From Bacteroidia bacterium Ga0077558 (GTDB taxonomy: Bacteria; Bacteroidota; Bacteroidia; Chitinophagales; Chitinophagaceae): a DNA stretch of 37,450 nucleotides. This document shows positions 8,074-14,769 of this stretch, piece after piece. Position numbers and translations under genes: made by a program. The notes below the pieces were generated by a model. The model saw only the letters and a list, made by a program, of their open reading frames with translations, ran no database searches and had not been told where the DNA came from. Within the stretch, counting starts at the first letter, position 1. Each line of letters starts with the position of its first letter. The stretch covers positions 1 to 37,450 of the forward strand of contig LNFJ01000022.1 of assembly GCA_001464625.1 (NCBI GenBank), read 5' to 3'.

Positions 8074-8796
8074 ATGATTAGTATCGGCAATTTTTTCTTT
8101 AAGTATCGCAACTGGATCTTTATTCTTTTCTACGGTGCATTGTTCATTCCTTCGTGGCCATTGTTTTCGCCGGCAAAATTTGGAAGCTGCTATTATGTAT
8201 GGCCCATTGCTATTGGTTTATTCATTACTTGCCTGGGGCAATTGATACGGGGATTGACGATTGGATTGGCGTACATCATTCGGGGTGGTAAAGAAGGAAA
8301 GCCTTATGCAGAAGGATTGGTAACGGAAGGAATATTTAATCATTGCCGCAACCCGTTGTATGTTGGAAATATTTTAATGTTGTTGGGTGTTGGTATTCTC
8401 GCCAACTCATTAGTATATGTAGCGATCGTTATTCCTATCTTTTTATTTATTTACCAGGCGATTGTTTTGGCTGAAGAAAATTTTCTGCGGGGAAAGTTTG
8501 GAGCTGGTTTTGACGAGTATTGCAAAAAAGTAAATCGTTGGTTTCCGAACCTGAGCGGTATTGGTAAAACGTTTGGCAGCATGGAGTTTAACTGGAAACG
8601 CTGGATACTAAAAGAACATACCACCCAATTTATTTGGTTGATCGGTATTACACTGATCTTATTACTCAATTATCCTGAATTGACAGGTCATGATGAAAGC
8701 CGCAGAAACCTCCTCCTTGGAATTATACTGGGTGCTTTACTCCTTATTTATGTGCTGGTACGGTATTTAAAAAAGACGGGAAAATTTAAAGAATAG
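8074..8796 (+). CDS. ICMT/PEMT-type integral membrane methyltransferase
   Basis: A 240-residue protein with about six hydrophobic helices. The family signatures are clear: TEGIFNHCRNPLYVGNILMLLG, a variant of the H-x-x-R-(N/H)-P-x-Y-x-G motif, and AEENFLRGKFGAGFDEYCKKVNRWFP, equivalent to the E-E-x-x-L-x-x-x-F-G-x-x-(Y/F)-x-x-Y motif with terminal R-x-x-P. These form the SAM- and acceptor-binding site of isoprenylcysteine carboxyl methyltransferase-like (NnrU/PEMT) enzymes. Bacterial members methylate lipids or unidentified isoprenoid substrates; the acceptor here is unknown. The extra C-terminal two-helix segment after residue about 180 (FIWLIGITLILLL and LLLGIILGALLLIYVLV) goes beyond the core domain. 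It sits 73 bases after cmoA and may be read from the same transcript. Confidence 0.82.
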   Translation: MISIGNFFFKYRNWIFILFYGALFIPSWPLFSPAKFGSCYYVWPIAIGLFITCLGQLIRGLTIGLAYIIRGGKEGKPYAEGLVTEGIFNHCRNPLYVGNILMLLGVGILANSLVYVAIVIPIFLFIYQAIVLAEENFLRGKFGAGFDEYCKKVNRWFPNLSGIGKTFGSMEFNWKRWILKEHTTQFIWLIGITLILLLNYPELTGHDESRRNLLLGIILGALLLIYVLVRYLKKTGKFKE

Positions 8797-8890
8797 ACCG
8801 AAAGTCCGGGGTCAGAAAGTCCGCAAGACATTGGCCTTAAGCGAAATATTCTTTCCGACTTCCCGACTTATGGTCTTTCGGACTTTTTAA
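8797..8890. repeat. Imperfect inverted repeat built of AGTCCGAAAG-like units
   Basis: The spacer after the ICMT gene consists of permuted short units: GACCGAAAGTCC, GTCAGAAAGTCCG, then TTTCCGACTTCCCGACTT and GGTCTTTCGGACTTTTT. The two halves are imperfect reverse complements and end in a T run, so the transcript could fold as a long hairpin and act as a terminator. Degenerate spacer families of this wording are, to my recollection, multicopy in Chitinophagaceae; only one copy is present here. Confidence 0.5.
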
Positions 8891-8930
8891 TCGTTCCTTC
8901 CTTCGTAAACAAATCCCCGCTAAATCTTGT

Positions 8931-8938
8931 TATTTTTG
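8931..8938 (+). promoter_or_regulatory. Candidate -7 element (TATTTTTG) of the nfu gene
   Basis: TATTTTTG fits TAnnTTTG fully and lies 20 bases before the ATG at 8959, a plausible distance. No TTG is found at the matching -33 position, so support is partial. Confidence 0.4.
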
Positions 8939-8958
8939 TACTTCTAATTTGAGCAGTT

Positions 8959-9555
8959 ATGATTAAAACAGGCAATCCAGTTATCAGCATTTATACTGAA
9001 ATGACCCCTAATCCGGAAACCATGAAGTTTGTGGCCAACAAGCTTTTATATCCCGGTAAGAGCATTGATTTTCCGGATGCGGAAAGTGCAAAGCCATCCC
9101 CTTTGGCAACAGAATTATTTGGTTTCCCTTTCATCAAAGCGGTGTTTATCGCCAGCAATTTTGTAACGCTTACAAAAACTACAGAAACCGATTGGCAGGA
9201 TGTGATCCCTTCTATTCGCCAGTTTTTAAAAGATTACCTAGAAGAAGGTAAAGCGGTAGTAAATGAAGAAGAGCTGGCAGCAGTAAAACAAAGCAGCAGC
9301 AACGAAGTATCTGCCGATGATGATGATGTAGTAAAACGTATTAAAGAGTTGTTAGATAATTATGTTCGTCCGGCGGTAGAAATGGATGGTGGTGCTATTC
9401 AATTTAAAAGTTATGATGCAGGCACCGTTAATCTTTCCATGCAGGGAAGTTGCAGTGGGTGTCCTTCATCTATGATCACTTTGAAAGCAGGTATTGAAGG
9501 GATGATGAAGCGGATGATACCGGAAGTAAAAGAAGTAGTGGCAGAAGCGGAATAA
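8959..9555 (+). CDS. Nfu/NifU-type Fe-S cluster carrier
   Basis: A 198-residue protein with two domains. The N-terminal Nfu_N domain (about 8-95) shows YTEMTPNPETMKFVANK and LFGFPFIKAVFIASNFVTLTK. The C-terminal NifU-like domain (about 122-195) shows VVKRIKELLDNYVRPAVEMDGGAIQF and the cluster-binding CSGC motif, Cys165 and Cys168, in MQGSCSGCPSSMITLK. In this family two such subunits share a [4Fe-4S] cluster through CxxC and hand it to apo-proteins. The Glu/Asp-rich linker (about 96-122, including SADDDDVV) separates the domains. The domain order matches mitochondrial NFU1 and alpha-proteobacterial and Bacteroidota Nfu proteins rather than short NifU. Together with the Fe-S enzyme at 29071-30648 it shows the cell assembles clusters, but the gene stands alone. 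Confidence 0.9.
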   Translation: MIKTGNPVISIYTEMTPNPETMKFVANKLLYPGKSIDFPDAESAKPSPLATELFGFPFIKAVFIASNFVTLTKTTETDWQDVIPSIRQFLKDYLEEGKAVVNEEELAAVKQSSSNEVSADDDDVVKRIKELLDNYVRPAVEMDGGAIQFKSYDAGTVNLSMQGSCSGCPSSMITLKAGIEGMMKRMIPEVKEVVAEAE

Positions 9556-9623
9556 TGACCGCTGATTTCTTGATTACAATGATTTGAATGATAAAGCCGC
9601 TGTGCCGCTTAAATAATTTTGTC

Positions 9624-9693
9624 ACCCCGGGCTACGACCCGGGGTCTTTTATTACAAGTATTTATAAAAAAAATGCCGGGATAAACCCGGCAT
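9624..9693. terminator. Paired GC-rich hairpins between nfu and the dehydrogenase
   Basis: The first hairpin (9624-9645) has a CCCCGGG / CCCGGGG stem, a 6-base loop, an extra A-T pair and a T-rich tail. The second (9673-9693) has an ATGCCGGG / CCCGGCAT stem with a 5-base loop (ATAAA). They lie between convergent stops at 9555 and 9703 and may serve one gene each. The related wording of the two (CCCGG core) suggests a small intergenic repeat family. Confidence 0.7.
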
Positions 9694-9702
9694 GACACAA
9701 AA

Positions 9703-10818
9703 TTAAATAACCGTTTTTTTCCAAATCACATTTCTCTCCTGCAGATAGTTCAACACAAAATCAAAACAGGTTTTATGTTTGCCTACTAACTCTGGTGGAA
9801 AAACTCCTTTCTCCATAAACAAGCCTTTGCCAATTAAATTAACTGCAGCAGTGCAAGTATATCCCGTTGTTCTGGCCATAGAAGAAAGCTTTGATGCTGC
9901 ATCATATTCATCATACAAATCGTATTCAACTGTTTCCTCTTTGCTTCTTATAATTACTTTCATTACCGTAAACTCTTCTTCTTCGGCACCGAGTTTCCAT
10001 TGGTTCACTAATATTTTGGAAGTAAAGTCCAATGGAGAAATATCAACCTCCTTTATTCGTAAGGGAGCCGTATCAAAAAAACCGGCTTGCTGCATAGCGA
10101 TTATCAGATCAATATGTCCGGGATAGCGCAGCGTCTTTTCTTTCATATCCGGGATATGACCCATCGTATAGATCAATGAACGAAGTCCATCGGTATTGAA
10201 TGCTTCTAATTCGCCTGCTTTTTCAAACGACATTAATTCTCTATCACTTAACGCTGGTTTGGTTACAATCGTTCCATCTTCTACCAATCTTGCGGGACGA
10301 ATATATTCCTGTATCACATCCACCGGGGAGAAGGGTGCTTTATATTGAAACGGTGGTTTTCTTTCTTTTGGTAATCCACCTACATAACATTCAAAGGATT
10401 CTATTTTCATTTCTTCATTGTAGCGGCCAATGATGAAATTGCTCATACCCGGTGCTACGCCGCAATCGGTAATAACGGTTACATTTTTTTCTTTCGCTAA
10501 TTCATCCAATTGCAACACATCTTCCGGAAAGAATGAAATATCTACCACATTTTTTCCTGCATGAATAACAGCTTCTAATGTTTTATAGCCCATAAAACCG
10601 GGCACCGCTGTTACCACCACATCAAAAGGAGAAAGCATTTCGGTGTAGCTGTTGAAATCAGCCAGGTCAGCGGCGGCGGTATGTATGTTGGGGTTTCTGC
10701 TTTTTAACTCTTCGAGATTGGCGGCGTTGAGATCGAAAGAAGTAACAGCATGTGCTGTTGCTAAATCAAGGGCGATGGCACGGCCGACCATGCCGGCTCC
10801 TAATACTGCGATTGTCAT
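9703..10818 (-). CDS. Saccharopine dehydrogenase family protein
   Basis: A 371-residue protein starting MTIAVLGAGMVGRAIALDLA, an N-terminal Rossmann nucleotide-binding motif (GAGMVG at 7-12). Next come DVVVTAVPGFMGYKTLEAVIHAGKNVVDISFFPEDVLQL and TDCGVAPGMSNFIIGRY, typical of the saccharopine dehydrogenase NADP domain and the conserved catalytic-domain entrance. The C-terminal half (about 130-370) fits the Lys9-like catalytic domain, with FECYVGGLPKERKPPFQYKAPFSPVDVIQEY and the ending ARTTGYTCTAAVNLIG. Family members reduce or oxidise amino-acid imines in lysine metabolism or carboxyspermidine synthesis; the exact substrate here is not decidable from sequence. It is a monocistronic unit, with a clean start at 10818. 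Confidence 0.83.
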   Translation of the reverse strand: MTIAVLGAGMVGRAIALDLATAHAVTSFDLNAANLEELKSRNPNIHTAAADLADFNSYTEMLSPFDVVVTAVPGFMGYKTLEAVIHAGKNVVDISFFPEDVLQLDELAKEKNVTVITDCGVAPGMSNFIIGRYNEEMKIESFECYVGGLPKERKPPFQYKAPFSPVDVIQEYIRPARLVEDGTIVTKPALSDRELMSFEKAGELEAFNTDGLRSLIYTMGHIPDMKEKTLRYPGHIDLIIAMQQAGFFDTAPLRIKEVDISPLDFTSKILVNQWKLGAEEEEFTVMKVIIRSKEETVEYDLYDEYDAASKLSSMARTTGYTCTAAVNLIGKGLFMEKGVFPPELVGKHKTCFDFVLNYLQERNVIWKKTVI

Positions 10819-11002
10819 ATGGCTATTTTATTGAGAGGGCAAATTTACGACAGTGAAAATTGAGGGGACAAACAAAGACCATTCGCTGCCAACGACTAAT
10901 AAAACACAGCTTCGCAGAACAAAGCAACAAAGAGACCCGATTTGGGAAAAACTCTTACACGGCAATAGAAAAACTACTTATCAAAAACGAGTATTTATGT
11001 GA

Positions 11003-11033
11003 TTGCCAAAGCAAAAAAAAATCAATTGCTTTG
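11003..11033 (+). promoter_or_regulatory. Candidate promoter for the small protein at 11054
   Basis: TTG at 11003-11005, a 20-base spacer and TTGCTTTG at 11026-11033 approximate the Bacteroidota promoter, with one deviation in the -7 element. The 8-base inverted repeat CAAAGCAA / TTGCTTTG (11007-11014 / 11026-11033) overlaps both elements and might be an operator. Confidence 0.35.
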
Positions 11034-11053
11034 TTTATCCAATATCCCCTGTT

Positions 11054-11266
11054 ATGCAACTAATGATGTACATAGGCAATGACCTGATTGAATCCGTGAA
11101 CATTAATGTTCAGGATCTCCGTGTGCCAGGTTACCTGGGCAAGTTTAAAAGAACCCTGAAAGATAAATACCGGGAGCTGGTTTTATCTGCTCCGGAAAAT
11201 GTTGAGTTCCTTGTTTTTAACCCGGAAATGAAACCGGACGGGTTGAACTCATCTCAAGCGAAGTAA
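11054..11266 (+). CDS. Small hypothetical protein
   Basis: A 70-residue protein starting MQLMMYIGNDLIESVNINVQ, from ATG 11054; the two Met codons at 11063 and 11066 are alternative starts. An in-frame reading extends upstream to 11003, but that stretch is low-complexity Lys-rich, and a promoter-like sequence ends at 11033, so I prefer the later start. It has no signal peptide or transmembrane segment. Amphipathic content is visible (YLGKFKRTLKDKYRELVLSAPENVEFLVFN): an alternating hydrophobic/charged pattern compatible with a small alpha/beta cytoplasmic protein. I do not recognise the family. Codon use resembles neighbouring genes, which supports it being real. It is convergent with htpG across 78 bases. 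Confidence 0.55.
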   Translation: MQLMMYIGNDLIESVNINVQDLRVPGYLGKFKRTLKDKYRELVLSAPENVEFLVFNPEMKPDGLNSSQAK

Positions 11267-11272
11267 AGAACA

Positions 11273-11336
11273 TCCCACAACGACACGAAGAACATAAAGT
11301 ATATAAAACCTTAGTGGGCTTTGTGCCTTTGTGGGA
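11273..11336. terminator. Imperfect inverted repeat between small gene and htpG
   Basis: Arms TCCCACAA (11273-11280) and TTGTGGGA (11329-11336) pair perfectly, and matching extends to 14 of 17 positions inward. It could terminate both convergent genes. The wording (…CTTTGTGCCTTTGTGG…) is of the kind I recall as recurring in Bacteroidota spacers. Confidence 0.45.
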
Positions 11337-11344
11337 AAGAACAT

Positions 11345-13234
11345 TTATATAGTTTCAACACTACGTTCTACAAATGCAGTAAGCTCAGCACCTTTTAATA
11401 AGCCCTGTGCCAGCATCGCTAAATCGAAAGCTTGTTTGGCCATAGCTGTTTGTTGTCCTTCTTCTGCATTTAATATTTTGCTGATGATCTTGTGGTTGGC
11501 ATTGATGGCCACTTTATAATTATCCGGCATAGCTCCATAAAAATTCATGCCGCCAGCACCACCCATCTTACTCATATCTTTCATACGGCGCATCCACTCT
11601 TCCATGGTAATAGTTACGGGCATACCTTCTGCATGCTGACTTTCTATTTCCACTTTCATGGCCGGGTTACTGATGGCTTTATCAAAAATAGTTTTGAGCT
11701 TGGTGATCTCTTCTTCTGTTAACTGGTGCGTTGCTGCATCTTCTTTTACGATCAGCTTATCAATTACATCTGCATCCACTCTTTTCAACGATGTTTTTTC
11801 CAGCTTCATTTCTAAATGATGAATGAAGTGAGTATCGATTGGCGAGTTCATCAACAATACATCGTAGTCTTTTTTCAATGCGGCTTGTATATAGCTGTCT
11901 TGTCGTTCCGGATCATTGGTATAGAGATAAACCAGCTGCCCTTCTTTATCGGTTTGAAAATCTTTTACCTTGATGCTGTATTCCTCCAGGGTGTAGTTTT
12001 CTTTTTTGGTATTGCTGAGTAATAAGAACTCTTTGGCTTTATCGTAAAACTTTTCGTCGGACAATGCACCGTACTTAACAAAAATGCCGATGTCGCCCCA
12101 TTTTTCTTCGTAGGCTTTGCGGTCTTTTTTAAATAGTTCACTTAATTTATCCGCTACTTTGCGGGAGATATAACTGTTGATCTTTTTTACATTGCTATCG
12201 GCCTGTAAAAAAGAACGGCTTACGTTCAATGGAATATCTGGTGAATCAATAACACCGTGTAGCAATAATAAAAATTCCGGTACAATGTCTTTTACTTCAT
12301 CGGTAATAAATACCTGGCGGCTGAAGAGTTTTATTTTATTCTTCTGTACTTCAAAATCATTTTTCAATTTGGGGAAATATAAAACTCCCGTTAGGTTGAA
12401 GGGATAATCAACATTCAAATGAATCCAGAACAACGGTTCTTCGGAGAACGGATACAACTCCCTGTAAAAATCGAGATAGTCTTCATCTTTCAGATCGGCA
12501 GGAGCTTTTGTCCAGATAGGATTAGTGTTGTTGATGATGTTATCAACTTCTACGGATTTATATTTTGTTTTACCTTCTTCATCCGTTCCATCTTCTACCG
12601 ATTCTGATTTGGTACCAAACTGTACGGGTATGGGTAAGAACTTTGCATACTTATTTAGTATCTCACTGAGGCGGCTCTCTTGCAAAAATTCTTCTGACTC
12701 TGCATTTACATATAAGATAATATCGGTGCCTCTTTCGGTTTTGCTGCCTTCGCTTATTTCAAAACTGGTGCTGCCATCGCAGATCCAGCGGGCAGGCTCT
12801 GCACCATCCTGGTAACTTAATGTTTGTATCTCTACTTTATCCGCCACCATAAAAGCCGAATAAAAACCAAGACCAAAGCGACCTATGATCTCATTGGCAT
12901 CTTTGGCTTCTTTAAATTTTTCCATGAACTCGGTAGCACCGGAAAAAGCTACCTGGTTAATGTATTTTTTTATTTCTTCCGCCGTCATACCAATACCATT
13001 GTCAGAAATGGTGATGGTCTTCGCTTCGGCATCTACTGCCACTTTTACTTTCAGGTCGCCGGTGGGTTGGCTATAATGGCCTAATGTGGAAAGACGTTTT
13101 ATTTTTTGCGTAGCATCTACGGCATTGCTTACCAGTTCCCGCAGAAAAATTTCATTGTCCGAATAGAGGAACTTTTTAATGATGGGAAAAATGTTCTCGG
13201 TGTTAATGGAAATGGTTCCTTTTTCTTGTACCAT
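11345..13234 (-). CDS. htpG: Molecular chaperone HtpG (Hsp90)
   Basis: A 629-residue protein, the usual length for bacterial Hsp90. The N-terminal ATPase domain has the GHKL motifs: LVSNAVDATQKI near residue 35 (E. coli-type NASDA replaced by NAVDA), ISDNGIGMT, GRFGLGFYSAFMVADKVEI, and GTDIILYV. The middle domain has DVLLMNSPIDTHFIHHLEMK-like conserved text and SLKRV. The C-terminus (AINANHKIISKIL and a final helix) fits the dimerisation domain. Function: ATP-dependent folding and remodelling of client proteins in the cytoplasm, usually with DnaK. Start ATG 13234 gives MVQEKGTISINTENIF, as in the family. The 228-base upstream spacer ends near fic and contains short direct repeats (TTAAGTT(A/G)TAAGT) but no HSE/CIRCE-type operator that I could see. 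Confidence 0.96.
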   Translation of the reverse strand: MVQEKGTISINTENIFPIIKKFLYSDNEIFLRELVSNAVDATQKIKRLSTLGHYSQPTGDLKVKVAVDAEAKTITISDNGIGMTAEEIKKYINQVAFSGATEFMEKFKEAKDANEIIGRFGLGFYSAFMVADKVEIQTLSYQDGAEPARWICDGSTSFEISEGSKTERGTDIILYVNAESEEFLQESRLSEILNKYAKFLPIPVQFGTKSESVEDGTDEEGKTKYKSVEVDNIINNTNPIWTKAPADLKDEDYLDFYRELYPFSEEPLFWIHLNVDYPFNLTGVLYFPKLKNDFEVQKNKIKLFSRQVFITDEVKDIVPEFLLLLHGVIDSPDIPLNVSRSFLQADSNVKKINSYISRKVADKLSELFKKDRKAYEEKWGDIGIFVKYGALSDEKFYDKAKEFLLLSNTKKENYTLEEYSIKVKDFQTDKEGQLVYLYTNDPERQDSYIQAALKKDYDVLLMNSPIDTHFIHHLEMKLEKTSLKRVDADVIDKLIVKEDAATHQLTEEEITKLKTIFDKAISNPAMKVEIESQHAEGMPVTITMEEWMRRMKDMSKMGGAGGMNFYGAMPDNYKVAINANHKIISKILNAEEGQQTAMAKQAFDLAMLAQGLLKGAELTAFVERSVETI

Positions 13235-13462
13235 GATAGGTTGTATGTTTTAAGTTGTAAGTATTAAGTTATAAGTGCTGCGCAAGGTACGCAATAGCTG
13301 TTCCAACAGGCGGAAGATTGCCAGATTGACAGGGAATACAGATGTGTATGATTTGGAAATTTGCTAATGTGCTAATTAATACGGGCCGCTTAAAGATAAA
13401 TACAACCGGTTTACGGGCGGCAAGAAATACAAATACTCTCGCAAAGACGCAAAGAATACCAG
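13235..13462. other. Spacer between htpG start and fic stop
   Basis: This spacer holds no gene that I can support. It shows TTAAGTT(A/G)TAAGT tandem-like units (13248-13278), TTTGCTAATGTGCTAATTAAT with a repeated GCTAAT, and a GCAAAGACGCAAAGA duplication (13441-13456). The htpG promoter must lie here on the minus strand, but no good TAnnTTTG match was found. Confidence 0.4.
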
Positions 13463-14566
13463 CTATATCAACACATAACTACTACTTCTTCCACCTGCCT
13501 CTTCTTTTGTCAATACTTTTTTTGTAAGCAAATCTTGGATGTCTCGCAGGGCAGTGTCCTGGGAGCATTTGGCCATCTTTGCCCATTTAGAAGAGGTTAG
13601 TTTTCCCTGTATTCCATCTAATAGTTTATTAAGCATCAGCACTTGCCGGTTATTAAAAACAGTTGTTGCATGTTCTTTCCAAAAAACTGTTTTCTTTAAT
13701 ACCTCCGCCAAAATAGTTTCTGATGATTGCATGGAACGGTGCATACATTGTAAGAACCATTGCAGCCAGCCGGTAATATCCAAATTGCCCTGTTGTGTTT
13801 CTTCTAATATAGCGTAGTAGGCGTTTCTTTCTTTTCGTATCTGTGCACTCATACTATAAAAACGCTGTGCTGTATTATCTGCACGGGATAATTGCAGATC
13901 AGCAATTGCTCTTGCCATTCGTCCATTGCCATCATCAAAGGGGTGCAGTGTAACAAACCAAAAATGTGCAATAGCCGCTTTCAGCAACGGGTCTATATCA
14001 TTTGTTTTATTAAACCAATGAATGAATGTTTTCATTTCATCATTTAATAATTCAGATGCCGGTGCTTCGTAATGAACTTTTTGTTTTCCCATTGCACCTG
14101 ATACAACCTGCATGGGATCATCCGATGGATTATCTCTCCATGCACCTACTACAATTTTATGCATACCGCTCCTGCCGGTTGGAAACAAGGCAGCATGCCA
14201 GGCAAATAAACGTTCTGCGGTAAGTGGTTGCTGATATTGTTGTGTTGCGTCCATCATCATTTCAACAATACCCTCCACATGCCGGTCGGCGGGTATAAGC
14301 CCAGCTATATCCATACCGAGGCGGCGGGCAATAGATGAACGAACCTGGTCTGCATCCAGCAATTCTCCTTCTATTTCGCTTGATTTTACAACATCTAAAG
14401 TGAGTGTTTGCAAACTGGCTTCAGCCTGCAAGCCAAAGCCTATATTCTCCATTTTTCCTAGTAGTTTGCCTTGCTGCTGGTGGATTTCTCTCAACAACCC
14501 GTTTAACTCTTCTGCATTCCAATAAAAGGAAGGCCAGTTTTTTAATTGATGAACGTAAACACTCAT
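13463..14566 (-). CDS. Fic-family AMP/nucleotidyl-transferase with DUF4172 and winged HTH
   Basis: A 367-residue protein starting at ATG 14566 (MSVYVHQLKNWPSFYW, the usual DUF4172 opening). A start three codons earlier at 14575 would fall inside a palindrome and is disfavoured. The inhibitory motif SSEIEG (62-67, matching (S/T)xxxE(G/N)) precedes the Fic core, so this is a class II Fic with an N-terminal autoinhibitory helix. The catalytic loop is HPFDDGNGRMAR starting at His208, with all consensus residues present. The C-terminus (about 300-367) resembles a winged HTH: LTSSKWAKMAKCSQDTALRDIQDLLTKKVL. Fic enzymes AMPylate or otherwise modify hydroxyls on protein targets; the target here is unknown. 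It is likely autoregulated through the operator-like palindromes upstream. It is divergent from dinD. Confidence 0.92.
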   Translation of the reverse strand: MSVYVHQLKNWPSFYWNAEELNGLLREIHQQQGKLLGKMENIGFGLQAEASLQTLTLDVVKSSEIEGELLDADQVRSSIARRLGMDIAGLIPADRHVEGIVEMMMDATQQYQQPLTAERLFAWHAALFPTGRSGMHKIVVGAWRDNPSDDPMQVVSGAMGKQKVHYEAPASELLNDEMKTFIHWFNKTNDIDPLLKAAIAHFWFVTLHPFDDGNGRMARAIADLQLSRADNTAQRFYSMSAQIRKERNAYYAILEETQQGNLDITGWLQWFLQCMHRSMQSSETILAEVLKKTVFWKEHATTVFNNRQVLMLNKLLDGIQGKLTSSKWAKMAKCSQDTALRDIQDLLTKKVLTKEEAGGRSSSYVLI

Positions 14567-14589
14567 TCTCCGCATAATTTGCGGTGAAT
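14565..14589. promoter_or_regulatory. Palindrome O2 overlapping the fic start
   Basis: Arms ATTCTCCGCA (14565-14574) and TGCGGTGAAT (14580-14589), one mismatch, lie around TAATT. It covers the start codon edge and ribosome-binding region of fic on the minus strand. The core CCGCATAATTTGCGG is identical to that of the site at 14618. Confidence 0.6.
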
Positions 14590-14598
14590 ATAGGTATT

Positions 14599-14608
14599 AT
14601 TCGCCGCA
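14599..14608. promoter_or_regulatory. Half-site between the two palindromes
   Basis: ATTCGCCGCA repeats one arm of the flanking palindromes (ATTC(T/A)CCGCA) in the same direction, with no matching right arm. Confidence 0.4.
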
Positions 14609-14617
14609 TTTTAAATT

Positions 14618-14642
14618 AATCACCGCATAATTTGCGGTGATT
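14618..14642. promoter_or_regulatory. Palindrome O1 in the fic-dinD spacer
   Basis: A perfect inverted repeat, AATCACCGCA (14618-14627) and TGCGGTGATT (14633-14642), lies around TAATT. Its centre is 53 bases from that of O2, close to five helical turns, so two bound proteins would lie on the same DNA face. It probably controls fic, and possibly the divergent dinD. The regulator could be the winged-HTH of the Fic protein itself (inference). Confidence 0.6.
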
Positions 14643-14732
14643 AGAGCCTCTATTCGCAGCAAAGGCTTGCTAATAATTGCCAGCCTTATTTGTGAAAGAG
14701 CAGTTCTTCCATCAATAATTAATCATTTACGG

Positions 14733-14764
14733 TTGTTCAAACTACTGCCTATTTGGTAATTTTA
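14733..14764 (+). promoter_or_regulatory. Candidate dinD promoter
   Basis: TTG at 14733-14735, 21 bases, then TAATTTTA (14757-14764), one mismatch to TAnnTTTG. The ATG follows at 14770, so the transcript could be leaderless or nearly so. Confidence 0.35.
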
Positions 14765-14769
14765 AGACC

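Noticed and set aside
10860-11063. 67-residue plus-strand frame in the spacer upstream of the small gene
   Set aside because: It has low-complexity Lys/Arg/Thr-rich text, overlaps the proposed promoter and small gene, and has no sign of coding constraint.
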